NCBI GenBank assembly: GCA_029252195.1 | Contig: JAQXBV010000132.1 | Span: forward strand, 1-43,063 | Origin: Yoonia sp. | GTDB lineage: Bacteria; Pseudomonadota; Alphaproteobacteria; Rhodobacterales; Rhodobacteraceae | Direction of reading: 5' to 3' | Length of the DNA: 43,063 nucleotides | Shown: positions 25,386 through 34,010 of the stretch, piece by piece | Position numbering within the stretch: position 1 is the stretch's first letter | Layout of the letters: every line of letters starts with the position of its first letter | Notes under the pieces: model-generated | Seen by the model: the letters and a program-made list of their open reading frames with translations, nothing else | Databases searched by the model: none | What the model was told of the DNA's origin: nothing | Translations under genes and position numbers: made by a program

Positions 25386-26158
25386 GCGCCGGTCAACGGA
25401 ACAGGCTTTTTGATTAAAGCCGTATGAAACGCATCCAAAACGGCCTCCTCGCCATGATCGCGCGCCAATTTGCGCAGGCCGAAATGCACATGGGCCCTCT
25501 CGACGTAATAATCTGTGAATGCGTAGTTTGTGCCTGCCCCGGCAGCCGCCCCTAAAATCGGGACAGTCTGTGATGCCAGCTTTTGGGTCAAAACAGTCGC
25601 AAAGCGCGGCGCAACCTTGCTCATCACCCCGTGCACGGCGGCCCCCGTCAGCCCCATACGCGCCGAGAAAAAGGCGGTATCAATTCCGTCATCGGACTCT
25701 GTCGGGCCACCCGCACCAAAGACCGCGAGGCATTGCACGCGCGTCTCCGCGCTCAACGGGTCCTCACCATATTGGGCTGCGACACCTTGCACTGCACGAA
25801 AAATGACCGTCGTCGCAATCGGCAGCTCCAACAGGGCTGTCGGTAGTCCGCCCAAGCCGCCAAGCCCGCCAGAAATTGCACTGAAAACCTTATGCATCCT
25901 GTCCGACCCGTGATGGGTCGTCCGACTGCGGCTGGCGGCGTCATAACTCGCCTCAAGTGCCTTGCGAGCGGCAGTATTGATCTGCGTGCGCGCGCCCGCT
26001 GGCAAGGCCTTCAGGCCACTCTCGACCTGCCCGCCGACATATGTGATCGCCTTCATCAATACGCCGTTTGCACGGCCTTGACGGGCCGCGAGGGCCTCGA
26101 CATTGGTCAAAGCCTGTGCTGTAAGCCCGTCAATTGGGGTCAGTTTGCTATCCATCAT
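25382..26158 (-). CDS. EcsC family protein
   Basis: A 258-residue protein with the EcsC pattern: GGLGGLGGLPTALLELPIATTVIFRAVQGVA, then GAGTNYAFTDYYVERAHVHFGLRKLA near the end. The middle Gly/Ala-rich stretches could lie at a membrane surface. The ATG pair at 26155-26158 fits the family length; the open frame continues far upstream inside the GNAT gene and is not used. Its role is unknown; EcsC of Bacillus lies next to an ABC transporter, which is not the case here. It lies behind the GNAT gene in the same direction. Confidence 0.8.
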   Translation of the reverse strand: MMDSKLTPIDGLTAQALTNVEALAARQGRANGVLMKAITYVGGQVESGLKALPAGARTQINTAARKALEASYDAASRSRTTHHGSDRMHKVFSAISGGLGGLGGLPTALLELPIATTVIFRAVQGVAAQYGEDPLSAETRVQCLAVFGAGGPTESDDGIDTAFFSARMGLTGAAVHGVMSKVAPRFATVLTQKLASQTVPILGAAAGAGTNYAFTDYYVERAHVHFGLRKLARDHGEEAVLDAFHTALIKKPVPLTGA

Positions 26159-26186
26159 GCAAAGATGGGCGCTATTGCGAAAAATT

Positions 26187-26687
26187 TCAATCGGTCCACT
26201 TTTCAACCGTGCCCACCACCCCGTCCCAGGCATCGTGCGTAAAGCCCAGCGCAAGGATTCGGTCCGGATTGGTTGGCGGCGGCATTTCGACACCGTCAAT
26301 GCGGGCGAAGCCGAAGCGGCTGTAATAAGGCAGATCGCCAACCAACAAGACACGCTGCCAGCCCCGTTTGCGCGCAGAGGCCAGACTGCGATGTAGAAGC
26401 ATCGCCGCCAGCCCCTCGCCCTGACGGGTCGGATGCACCGCCACGGGACCGAGCAATGCGACATCTGCTCCGCCGACGCGGACAGGCCAATAACGAATCG
26501 CGCCGGCCAGAATGCCGTCTCCGTCACGCGCCGTGAGACAAAGCGGATGGATCGGCTCGACATCATCACGCAACCGGTAGGATGAGAGCGCCGTGCGCCC
26601 CGGCGCAAAGCAAAGGTCATAAAGTGCCTCGACTTCCCACCAATCATTGACAGATTCAGGAGCCATAATAATTGTCTCGGTTTGCAT
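26187..26687 (-). CDS. GNAT family N-acetyltransferase
   Basis: A GNAT acyltransferase of about 166 residues. The acetyl-CoA-binding region reads LLGPVAVHPTRQGEGLAAMLLHRSL (the R/Q-x-x-G-x-G/A motif), followed by LVGDLPYYSRFGFARI, typical of the YhbS-like branch. The start is uncertain: MQTETII at 26687 is used here, while ATGs at 26708 and 26714 and a TTG at 26720 are in frame. It is divergent from the flavin reductase-like gene and lies 28 bp before the EcsC gene. The acceptor is unknown. Confidence 0.82.
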   Translation of the reverse strand: MQTETIIMAPESVNDWWEVEALYDLCFAPGRTALSSYRLRDDVEPIHPLCLTARDGDGILAGAIRYWPVRVGGADVALLGPVAVHPTRQGEGLAAMLLHRSLASARKRGWQRVLLVGDLPYYSRFGFARIDGVEMPPPTNPDRILALGFTHDAWDGVVGTVEKWTD

Positions 26688-26761
26688 TGGCTCTTGGCTT
26701 CTGATCATTTGCATATTCAAAAGCGTAACCGCTCAGCACTCTGACGAAAAGGCACAATATT

Positions 26762-27361
26762 ATGTTTTATCACCCAAAAGACGGGCACGGTCTGCCGCAC
26801 AACCCCTTCAATGCGATTGTGGCGCCGCGGCCAATCGGATGGATCGGGTCGCGCGACAAAGACGGACACGATAACCTCGCGCCCTATTCCTTCTTCAACG
26901 CGGTGGCCTATGAGCCGCCGCAAGTGATGTTCAGCTCAACTTCCGCCAAGCCTGATCGGGGCGACACAAAGGACAGCGTGGGCAATATCCGCGAAACCGG
27001 CGTTTTTTCTGTAAACGTGGTCTCTTTCGCCCTCAAAGATGCCATGAACCTGACCTCGGGCGCTTGGGGCAAAGACACAGACGAATTCACCTTGGCAGGG
27101 CTGGAAAAGGCCGAGTGCAACACAATCAACGCGCCACGCGTGGCAAATGCCCCCGCGACGCTTGAGTGCAAAGTTACACAAATTATCACACTCGAAGGCG
27201 CGCATAACTTCGCAGTCTTCGGCGAGGTCACGGGCGTTCACATCCGAGACGAATTCATGACCGACGGGATGTTCGACCTGCGCAAAGTGCAGCCTTTGTC
27301 GCGGCTGGGCTACCAAGACTATACCAGCGTCACCGACCTCTTCAGTCTGAAACGACCCTGA
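26762..27361 (+). CDS. Flavin reductase-like domain protein
   Basis: A 199-residue protein with the FMN-binding split-barrel pattern of the flavin reductase-like / DIM6-NTAB family: PFNAIVAPRPIGWIGS, NLAPYSFFNAVAYEPP, then DTKDSVGNIRETGVFSVNVV. It probably binds FMN and reduces flavin or acts as an FMN-dependent oxidoreductase. AAAAGG precedes the ATG. It stands alone, convergent with the SulP gene. No paired monooxygenase is adjacent. Confidence 0.85.
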   Translation: MFYHPKDGHGLPHNPFNAIVAPRPIGWIGSRDKDGHDNLAPYSFFNAVAYEPPQVMFSSTSAKPDRGDTKDSVGNIRETGVFSVNVVSFALKDAMNLTSGAWGKDTDEFTLAGLEKAECNTINAPRVANAPATLECKVTQIITLEGAHNFAVFGEVTGVHIRDEFMTDGMFDLRKVQPLSRLGYQDYTSVTDLFSLKRP

Positions 27362-27396
27362 CTTTCCATGTCCTCAAAAACTCTCGCCGAAGGCCA

Positions 27397-27417
27397 CGAT
27401 TTTTCGCCGAAAAATCG
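27397..27417. terminator. Perfect hairpin between the convergent flavin reductase and sulP genes
   Basis: CGATTTTTC, a 3-base loop (GCC) and GAAAAATCG form a nine-pair stem centred between the two 3' ends. Its A/T tracts lie inside the stem on both strands, which fits a bidirectional terminator. Confidence 0.55.
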
Positions 27418-27425
27418 CCGCGCCG

Positions 27426-29039
27426 CTAGTGGCTGCCCAAAATGCCAGTCTTGACGCCATAGTCAGCGGCGATCTCGTAATCGGGATCGTCGTCACTATC
27501 GATCATCAAGTGCCCTGCCTTTGACAGCAACATATGACAATCGCGGCTCAAGTGGCGCAATTGGATGCGCTTGCCCGCAGCTTCATATTTGCCGGATACG
27601 GCTTCAATCGCTTGCAATGCGGATTGATCCGCCACACGGCTGCCCGCAAAATCGATGATCACCAAATCAGGGTCCGTCTCAATCTGGAACAACTCTGCGA
27701 AGCCGTCGGAAGAGCCAAAGAACAATGGCCCGTTGATCTTATAGATCTTTGCCCCGTCAAGCAGCTCGGTATTCGCGTAAATCCGTTTTGCGTTGCTCCA
27801 TGAATAAGCCAGCGCAGATACAATCACACCGACAACGACCGCCGTCGCAAGGTCGGTCATCACTGTCACAATCGTCACAAGGATCGTCACGAAGGCATCC
27901 ATCGGAGGCACCTTGGCAAGGATCGTCAGCGAGTTCCACGCAAAGGTGCCGATCACCACCATGAACATCACCCCGACCAAAGCCGCCAGCGGAATTTGTT
28001 CAATCAAACCAGAGGCAAAAAGGATAAAGCTCAACAAGAACAACGCCGCGACGACACCGGCAACCCGCGTGCGCCCGCCCGATTTCACGTTGATCATCGA
28101 CTGACCAATCATCGCGCAGCCGCCCATCCCGCCAAAGACACCCGTCACCGTATTTGCGATCCCTTGGGCCACGCATTCTTGCGACGCTCCGCCGCGCTTG
28201 TTGGTCATCTCACCGACAAGGTTCAGGGTCAAAAGGCTCTCGATCAGCCCAATCGCGGATAGTATCAACGCATAAGGCAGAATGATCATAAATGCGTCCC
28301 AAGTGAACGGCACATCAGGGATATGGAAGGGCGGCAAAGACCCTTCAATCGACGCCAGATCACCCACGCGCGGCACGTCAAGACCAAAGCCAATCACAAT
28401 AGCCGCGACGATCCCGATGCCAGCAAGTGGGGCCGGAATGATCGACGTAATCCGTGGCATGATCCAGATGATCAGCATCGTCAGAGCAACCAGCGCCAGC
28501 ATCAGATAGAGCGGTGCCCCCGTCAGCCACGCCCCATTGGCCATTCCGTGACCCGCGCTTTCGGCGGAACCTGGCACCTGAAACTGGCTCATCTGCGCAA
28601 GGAAAATCACAATCGCGAGCCCGTTCACAAACCCGAGCATCACCGGATGCGGAACAAGGCGGATAAATTTACCCCAGCGCATGATGCCAACGAAAATCTG
28701 GATCAACCCCATCAACACAACAGTCGCAAAGAGGTATTCAACGCCGTGCTGGGCGACAAGCGAGACCATCACAACGGCCAAAGCCCCCGTGGCACCCGAA
28801 ATCATCCCCGGACGCCCGCCAATCAACGCCGTAATCAGGCCCACGATAAAGGCGGCATAAAGCCCCACAAGCGGATGCACCCCCGCGACAAAGGCGAAGG
28901 CCACCGCCTCGGGCACAAGTGCCAACGCGACTGTCAAACCAGAAAGAACCTCAATGCGCAGGCGCGCAGGCGTCAATGGCGCATCCGCGTCGGTAAACGA
29001 TAGATTTTCTGCGGCAATAGCCAGAAGTCTGCGTGGCAT
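27426..29039 (-). CDS. SulP family anion transporter with STAS domain
   Basis: A 537-residue inner-membrane protein. About ten or more hydrophobic segments start with LSGLTVALALVPEAVAFAFVAGVHPLVGLYAAF, the SulP signature, followed by GRPGMISGATGALAVV. A C-terminal STAS domain includes FFGSSDGFAEL and VIIDFAGSRVADQSALQAIEA. Family substrates include sulfate, bicarbonate and dicarboxylates, so the anion is not assigned. The start MPRRLLAIAAENLSF at 29039 follows an AGGTTTCAC site. It is divergent from mtnP. Confidence 0.9.
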   Translation of the reverse strand: MPRRLLAIAAENLSFTDADAPLTPARLRIEVLSGLTVALALVPEAVAFAFVAGVHPLVGLYAAFIVGLITALIGGRPGMISGATGALAVVMVSLVAQHGVEYLFATVVLMGLIQIFVGIMRWGKFIRLVPHPVMLGFVNGLAIVIFLAQMSQFQVPGSAESAGHGMANGAWLTGAPLYLMLALVALTMLIIWIMPRITSIIPAPLAGIGIVAAIVIGFGLDVPRVGDLASIEGSLPPFHIPDVPFTWDAFMIILPYALILSAIGLIESLLTLNLVGEMTNKRGGASQECVAQGIANTVTGVFGGMGGCAMIGQSMINVKSGGRTRVAGVVAALFLLSFILFASGLIEQIPLAALVGVMFMVVIGTFAWNSLTILAKVPPMDAFVTILVTIVTVMTDLATAVVVGVIVSALAYSWSNAKRIYANTELLDGAKIYKINGPLFFGSSDGFAELFQIETDPDLVIIDFAGSRVADQSALQAIEAVSGKYEAAGKRIQLRHLSRDCHMLLSKAGHLMIDSDDDPDYEIAADYGVKTGILGSH

Positions 29040-29117
29040 GGTGAAACCTGTCTTATCTAGTCCGTGTTGCGCTGGCCCTAACAAGCACAGCCTCGAATGT
29101 CACCCCCGCAATCGGCT

Positions 29118-29134
29118 TGCACCCGCGCGGTGCA
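29118..29134. promoter_or_regulatory. Inverted repeat in the sulP / mtnP divergent region
   Basis: TGCACC and GGTGCA flank a 5-bp CGCGC centre, giving a 17-bp dyad. It lies about 80 bp from the sulP start and 50 bp from mtnP. An operator role is possible; the regulator is unknown. Confidence 0.3.
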
Positions 29135-29149
29135 TCAATCACATTGACC

Positions 29150-29163
29150 CTGTTGATCAACAG
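29150..29163. promoter_or_regulatory. 14-bp perfect palindrome upstream of mtnP
   Basis: CTGTTGATCAACAG is a perfect palindrome 22 bp before the mtnP start and 16 bp from the other dyad in this 146-bp gap. It could be a repressor site for the salvage operon, but chance cannot be excluded. Confidence 0.35.
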
Positions 29164-29185
29164 CCTGTGCGATCGGAAGCAACTT

Positions 29186-30052
29186 ATGCAAACTCATCTC
29201 GGTATCATGGGAGGTTCGGGTCTTTACGATATGCTCGGGCTGGACGGCGCAGAGTGGACCACCGTCCAAAGCCCTTGGGGCCAACCCTCTGATGCAATCC
29301 TGACCGGCACTTTGGACGGGCTACCCATTGCGTTTCTGCCGCGTCACGGGCGCGGGCATGTGCATTCCCCCACGACGGTCCCCTACCGCGCCAATATAGA
29401 TGTGCTCAAACGGTTGGGGGTGACCGATCTGGTCTCGATCAGTGCCTGCGGCTCGTTTCACGATGCACTGGCTCCGGGCGACTTTGTCGTTATCGACCAA
29501 TTCATTGACCGGACATTCGCCCGTGAAAAGTCGTTCTTTGGGACAGGCTGCGTCGCGCACGTCAGTGTCGCGCATCCCGTCTGCCCGCGCCTTTCGGCAC
29601 AATGCCTTGCCGCAGGCAAATCCGCAGGTGTCACGATGCACGACGGCGGCACCTATCTGGCCATGGAAGGGCCGCAGTTTTCCTCGCAGGCAGAAAGCCA
29701 TCTGTACCGCTCTTGGGGCTGCGATGTGATCGGCATGACCAATATGCCCGAGGCCAAACTCGCCCGCGAGGCCGAGCTTTGTTACGCCTCCGTTGCCATG
29801 ATCACCGATTACGACAGTTGGCATCCCGATCACGGAGCCGTCGATGTGAGTGATGTGATCAAGACGCTGCAAGGCAATGGCACCAAAGCCCGCGATCTGG
29901 TGCTGGCATTGGCATCCGCGATACCCCAACAACGTGGACAGTGCGAACACGGCTGCGACACAGCACTCACCCACGCCATCATGACCGCTCAAGACAAACG
30001 TGACCCAGCCCTTCTTGCCAAACTCGACGCCGTGGCAGGCCGCGTCCTTTAA
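29186..30052 (+). CDS. mtnP: S-methyl-5'-thioadenosine phosphorylase
   Basis: A 288-residue MTA phosphorylase of the purine nucleoside phosphorylase family. Motifs are GIMGGSGLY at the start, RHGRGH (phosphate site), ISACGSF, MEGPQFSSQAES and GMTNMPEAKLAREAELCY, then TDYDSWH with the Asp of MTAP-type base recognition. It splits methylthioadenosine to adenine and methylthioribose-1-phosphate. GGAAG precedes the ATG at 29186. It is the first gene of an operon whose last gene, apt, reclaims the released adenine. Confidence 0.93.
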   Translation: MQTHLGIMGGSGLYDMLGLDGAEWTTVQSPWGQPSDAILTGTLDGLPIAFLPRHGRGHVHSPTTVPYRANIDVLKRLGVTDLVSISACGSFHDALAPGDFVVIDQFIDRTFAREKSFFGTGCVAHVSVAHPVCPRLSAQCLAAGKSAGVTMHDGGTYLAMEGPQFSSQAESHLYRSWGCDVIGMTNMPEAKLAREAELCYASVAMITDYDSWHPDHGAVDVSDVIKTLQGNGTKARDLVLALASAIPQQRGQCEHGCDTALTHAIMTAQDKRDPALLAKLDAVAGRVL

Positions 30053-30063
30053 GTGGCCCCAGT

Positions 30064-30678
30064 ATGCAGGCACTGTTAGATTTCCTTGGAGGCATGTTTG
30101 GCACCCGCTTGGTTGAGCTCATCGCTGCGGCCTGCGGCTTTGCAAACGTCATTTTGATCATCCGCCGCTCGCTTTGGAACTACCCGTTTGGGATAATCAT
30201 GGTGATCCTCTACGCATATATCTTCTATGATTATAAGCCTTATAGCGATGCAATTTTGCAGGTCTTCTTTCTCGGGATACAAATCCTTGGCCTATTTTGG
30301 TGGCTCAAACGAACAGACGACACAGGCCGCGTTATTGTGCGGAGCATCGCCACGCGTGACCTCGCCCTTACCTTAAGCGCAGGCATTGTCGGCGCATTGA
30401 TCCTCGGAACGGTTATGGCAGAATTCACAGATGCGAGCTTGCCTTACCCCGATGCCACAACCACAGTATTTAGTGTCGAGGGCCAAGTCTTGCTTGCCCG
30501 CCACTACATCCAAAACTGGCCCATTTGGATTGGGGTCGATCTGCTCGCCATTGGGATCTATAGCTATAAGGGACTTTACCCAACTGCGGTCCTTTATGTG
30601 GTCTTTCTTGGCCTTGCCATACAAGGCTGGCGTGTTTGGAAACAGACCCACGCCAGTGGCGGCAGGTTCCCCGCATGA
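30064..30678 (+). CDS. pnuC: Nicotinamide riboside transporter PnuC
   Basis: A 204-residue membrane protein with about seven hydrophobic segments. PnuC motifs include RRSLWNYPFGIIMVILYAYIFY, QILGLFWWLKR and NWPIWIGVDLLAIGIYSYKGLYPTAVLYVVF. It imports nicotinamide riboside by facilitated diffusion, trapped inside by phosphorylation. It follows mtnP by 11 bp and overlaps the nadR-like gene by 4 bp (ATGA), whose product supplies that kinase. Confidence 0.92.
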   Translation: MQALLDFLGGMFGTRLVELIAAACGFANVILIIRRSLWNYPFGIIMVILYAYIFYDYKPYSDAILQVFFLGIQILGLFWWLKRTDDTGRVIVRSIATRDLALTLSAGIVGALILGTVMAEFTDASLPYPDATTTVFSVEGQVLLARHYIQNWPIWIGVDLLAIGIYSYKGLYPTAVLYVVFLGLAIQGWRVWKQTHASGGRFPA

Positions 30679-31658
30679 AAAGGGGCTTTTATCTGGGCAA
30701 ATACATGCCACCACATCGGGGGCATCTGTTCGTCTGCGAAACGGCCATGCAATTGGTCGATGAACTCACAGTTCTGGTCTGCGCGTTGCCAGATGATCCG
30801 ATTGCAGGCCCTCACCGATATGAATGGATGAAAGAAGCGCTTCCGCGCGCCCGCGTGCTCTACCACGATGAGGTTGTGCCACAGGCGCCAGGTGAACATC
30901 CCGATTTTTGGGAAATATGGACAAACATCTGCAAAGCCGCGCACCCCGAACCCATTGATGAAGTCTTCGGTTCCGAGCCCTATATCGAAAAGCTTGCAAC
31001 TGTCCTAAACGCCCGCCCAAATATCATAGATCCAGACCGCATTGCCTTTCCTGTGTCGGCAACCGCTATCCGGAACGATCCCTACAGCCACTGGCACATG
31101 ATCCCAGACCAAGTGCGAGGCCACTTTCAAAAACGTGTGGTGCTGATGGGGGCGGAAAGCACAGGAAAAACAACGCTGGCGCAGCACCTCGCAGACGCCT
31201 TTGAAACGCTCTGCATCCCAGAATACGGGCGCAATTATGATGCCGTGCAGCGACATGTCGGCTGGCAATCCAGCGACTTCGACCGCATCGCCGCGACAAA
31301 CAGCGCCATGAGCATTGCCACTTATCCTCATGCAGGGCCGGTTCTCATCTTAGACACTGACCCGCTCCAAACGCGGGTTTGGCAAAAGTATTTGTTAGAC
31401 TTGCCCGTATTGCCACAAAACACCGCACAAACCGCAGATCTCTATCCGCTTCTCAGCCCCGACGTGCCTTGGATCAACGATGGCACCCGCTATCTTGACA
31501 CTGAAACGAAACGCCAAGGCTTTCACGACGATTGCCTTTGCATGCTTCGCCAGTCAGGCGTGAACTTTTGCGAAATTTCGGGCGATTGGAATGACCGCCA
31601 ATCAAAATCCAAAGACGCCATTCGTGCTCTACTTAGCCCAAAAGGATTAAACCGATGA
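30675..31658 (+). CDS. nadR: NadR-like bifunctional NMN adenylyltransferase / ribosylnicotinamide kinase
   Basis: A 327-residue protein. The N-terminal nucleotidyltransferase part has [12 protein letters not shown] (the HxGH-type motif, residues 9-19) and [10 protein letters not shown] (ISSTxIR-like). The C-terminal kinase part has Walker [10 protein letters not shown] near residue 159. It should phosphorylate imported nicotinamide riboside to NMN and adenylate NMN to NAD. The DNA-binding domain of enteric NadR is absent, so it is enzymatic only. It overlaps pnuC and apt by 4 bp each. Confidence 0.9.
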   Translation: MKRGFYLGKYMPPHRGHLFVCETAMQLVDELTVLVCALPDDPIAGPHRYEWMKEALPRARVLYHDEVVPQAPGEHPDFWEIWTNICKAAHPEPIDEVFGSEPYIEKLATVLNARPNIIDPDRIAFPVSATAIRNDPYSHWHMIPDQVRGHFQKRVVLMGAESTGKTTLAQHLADAFETLCIPEYGRNYDAVQRHVGWQSSDFDRIAATNSAMSIATYPHAGPVLILDTDPLQTRVWQKYLLDLPVLPQNTAQTADLYPLLSPDVPWINDGTRYLDTETKRQGFHDDCLCMLRQSGVNFCEISGDWNDRQSKSKDAIRALLSPKGLNR

Positions 31659-32185
31659 AAACCGTTCAAGACTATATCCGCACGATCCCTGATTTTCCGC
31701 ACAAGGGGATCATGTTCCGCGATGTGACCACACTTTTTGCTGACCCACGCGGGTTTCGGATTGCGATTGACCAGCTGCTGCACCCCTATTCAGGGCAACC
31801 GATTGATAAGGTTGTGGGGTTAGAAGCACGCGGGTTCATCCTTGGCGGCGCGATTGCCCATCAACTTGGCAAGGGCTTCATCCCGATCCGCAAAAAGGGC
31901 AAATTGCCGGGGAAAACTATCGAGCAGGCCTACACGCTGGAATACGGCGAAGCGATTGTGGAGGTCCATGACGACGCCATCTCGGCGGGCGAACGCGTGC
32001 TTTTGGTCGATGACCTTCTGGCCACGGGCGGGACGGCCGAAGCGGGCATAAAGCTGATCGAGCGGATGGGCGGCATCGTCGTAGGCTGTGCGTTTGTCAT
32101 CGACTTGCCCGATCTTGGCGGGAGTAAACGCCTTGAGGCGATGGGCATGGACGTGCATGCGCTTTGTGCCTTTGAGGGGGAATAG
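31655..32185 (+). CDS. apt: Adenine phosphoribosyltransferase
   Basis: A 176-residue type I phosphoribosyltransferase. The start has [21 protein letters not shown], a very typical APT beginning. [14 protein letters not shown] and the PRPP loop [15 protein letters not shown] follow. It makes AMP from adenine and PRPP. It is the last gene of the mtnP-pnuC-nadR-apt operon, so it can use the adenine that MtnP frees. A hairpin begins at its stop codon. Confidence 0.95.
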   Translation: MKTVQDYIRTIPDFPHKGIMFRDVTTLFADPRGFRIAIDQLLHPYSGQPIDKVVGLEARGFILGGAIAHQLGKGFIPIRKKGKLPGKTIEQAYTLEYGEAIVEVHDDAISAGERVLLVDDLLATGGTAEAGIKLIERMGGIVVGCAFVIDLPDLGGSKRLEAMGMDVHALCAFEGE

Positions 32186-32198
32186 GGGCTTTGCCCCT
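32184..32198 (+). terminator. Hairpin at the apt stop codon
   Basis: AGGGGC, a TTT loop and GCCCCT form a six-pair GC-rich stem overlapping the apt TAG. No T run follows, so it may be a weak terminator or a 3'-end stabiliser. The rest of the 233-bp gap to 32419 holds no gene that I can support. Confidence 0.4.
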
Positions 32199-32418
32199 CG
32201 GCCCATGGCCTCACCCCAGAGTTTGATAGGACATAGAAAGCCGAAAGTGGAGGTGCGCGCGGCCGGCTGCCCACTGAAGGGTCGGACCGGTTTAGGGTCA
32301 CCGGCGTTGCGACTTTCCACGTCACGGTCATCAACGCTCCCGCCTGTACCGCCCGACGATCTTACAAATCAGATCTTAAGGTTCGATTACCCGCGCGCTT
32401 TTGATTTTCCATGTCCTT

Positions 32419-33834
32419 TCAAACTCCAGCCGGAGGCAGCACAGCGCCGGGGTTCATAAGACCTTGCGGGTCAAGCGCCTCTTTGATTGCCCGCATCATT
32501 GCAAGTTTGACCGGGTCTGCGTACCGTGCCATATCACCGACCTTTAATCGTCCGATCCCGTGTTCAGCGCTCACCGATCCGCCCATGTTATGGGCCAGAT
32601 CGTGCAAACATGTTTTCACCTTCTGCCGCAGTGCATCATAATCGCTGCGCGATTTTCCCTTTGGCGGGAAGACGTTAAAGTGCAGATTGCCATCACCCAA
32701 ATGCCCAAAGCAATTGATCCGGAAGTGGCCGATCTGCGCGATCAAGACTTCCGCACGCGTGATAAACTCCGGAACCGCGCTCAGGGGCACGGATATGTCA
32801 TGCGAGCTGATCGACCCGATTCTGCGGTTGGCTTCCGGGATCCCTTCACGGATTGCCCAGAGGGCGGCGCGCTGAGCTTGCGATTGTGCGATAACCCCAT
32901 CGGTGATCAGACCCGCGTTGGTCCCCGCCTCAAAAAGGTCTGCCAGTATCTCTTCTGGTGAGCGCCCTGCCCCAAGCCCGATTTCGACCAGAACAGACCA
33001 TGTGGGCGTTTGCGCGAAGGGTGCCTTTACCTCTGGTCCGACCTCGGCCAGAAACGCATATCCCTGCCCACCGATCAACTCAAACGCGCTTAGCCCGTCA
33101 CCAACGATCTGCCCCGCCACACCCAGCAAGGCCAAGCCGGCCGCGGGTGAGGGGACCGCCAAGATCGCGGTGCCGACCGCCACAGGCCGCGGCGCGAGTT
33201 TCAGCGCCGCCGCGGTGATCACCCCGAGCGTGCCTTCGGCACCGATGAACAGATCGCGCAGATCGTAACCGGTGTTATCTTTGCGCAAGCGGCTTAGCCC
33301 GTGCCAGATCGTGCCGTCGGGGCGCACCACTTCCAGCCCCAAGCACTGCGCGCGCGCATTTCCGTAGCGCAGCACATTCACGCCGCCCGCATTGGTTGAC
33401 AACAGCCCACCAATCCGCGCCGACCCTTCAGAGGCCAGTGACAAAGCAAACAACCGGTCCACATCAGCCGCAGCCTGCTGCACATCCGCCAAGATCGTGC
33501 CTGCATCGCAGACCAGCACATTCTCTGACGGATAGACCGCCCGTATTTTTGTCATACGGTCCAGCGACAAGACCACAGGGACGGGGCCGTCGGGCATGAT
33601 TTGCCCGCCCACCAGACCAGTGCCCCCACTATAAGGCACGATTCCGATACCAGCCGCAGCACAAGCGCGCACGACAGCCGCGACTTCGGCGGTATCGCTG
33701 GGCGCTACGACAAGCCCCTGCCCGCTCCAGCGCCCGCGCGGCTCCGACAGGTAAGGGGTCGGGTCTTTGAACGCAGCATCTGGCAACAAGGCCCGCAACA
33801 AGGCCTCAAAATCTGGCGTAACAGGGTTCAACAT
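32419..33834 (-). CDS. FAD-binding oxidoreductase, GlcD / D-lactate dehydrogenase type
   Basis: A 471-residue flavoprotein of the VAO/PCMH family. The N-terminal FAD domain has PYSGGTGLVGGQ and GGLLSTNAGGVNVLRYGNARAQCLGLEVV, then FIGAEGTLGVIT. The C-terminal FAD-oxidase cap has GHLGDGNLHFNVFPP and SAEHGIGRLK. It oxidises a 2-hydroxy acid such as D-lactate, glycolate or D-2-hydroxyglutarate; the substrate is not decided. No glcE or glcF lies nearby, so it is probably a single-subunit enzyme. The ATG at 33834 follows TTGGAGA. It is divergent from the TraB/GumN gene. Confidence 0.88.
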   Translation of the reverse strand: MLNPVTPDFEALLRALLPDAAFKDPTPYLSEPRGRWSGQGLVVAPSDTAEVAAVVRACAAAGIGIVPYSGGTGLVGGQIMPDGPVPVVLSLDRMTKIRAVYPSENVLVCDAGTILADVQQAAADVDRLFALSLASEGSARIGGLLSTNAGGVNVLRYGNARAQCLGLEVVRPDGTIWHGLSRLRKDNTGYDLRDLFIGAEGTLGVITAAALKLAPRPVAVGTAILAVPSPAAGLALLGVAGQIVGDGLSAFELIGGQGYAFLAEVGPEVKAPFAQTPTWSVLVEIGLGAGRSPEEILADLFEAGTNAGLITDGVIAQSQAQRAALWAIREGIPEANRRIGSISSHDISVPLSAVPEFITRAEVLIAQIGHFRINCFGHLGDGNLHFNVFPPKGKSRSDYDALRQKVKTCLHDLAHNMGGSVSAEHGIGRLKVGDMARYADPVKLAMMRAIKEALDPQGLMNPGAVLPPAGV

Positions 33835-33953
33835 GGGCGGGTCTCCAATACTGTGCCAAACATGGTTCAAATCTGCGCGGGGTCCAATCCGAAAACATCT
33901 TCGCCGCTTGTTTTATCTGAAACGCGGATAAACACCGTGCCTACCTCGACGCT

Positions 33954-33995
33954 GGTCCATCGCCCCATCCCATCCTATCATCGGGGCATCGGACC
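33954..33995 (+). promoter_or_regulatory. Imperfect inverted repeat in the leader of the TraB/GumN gene
   Basis: GGTCC-nnn-GCCCC and GGGGC-nnn-GGACC face each other across a 16-bp loop, ending 15 bp before the ATG at 34011. It could form an RNA hairpin close to the ribosome binding site GAAGGG or mark a protein site. Evidence is symmetry only. Confidence 0.25.
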
Positions 33996-34010
33996 GAAGG
34001 GCCTTACGCC

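Noticed and set aside
26159-26647. N-terminal extension of the EcsC frame
   Set aside because: The extension overlaps the GNAT gene on the same strand in another frame; the family-like protein starts at the ATG pair near 26158.
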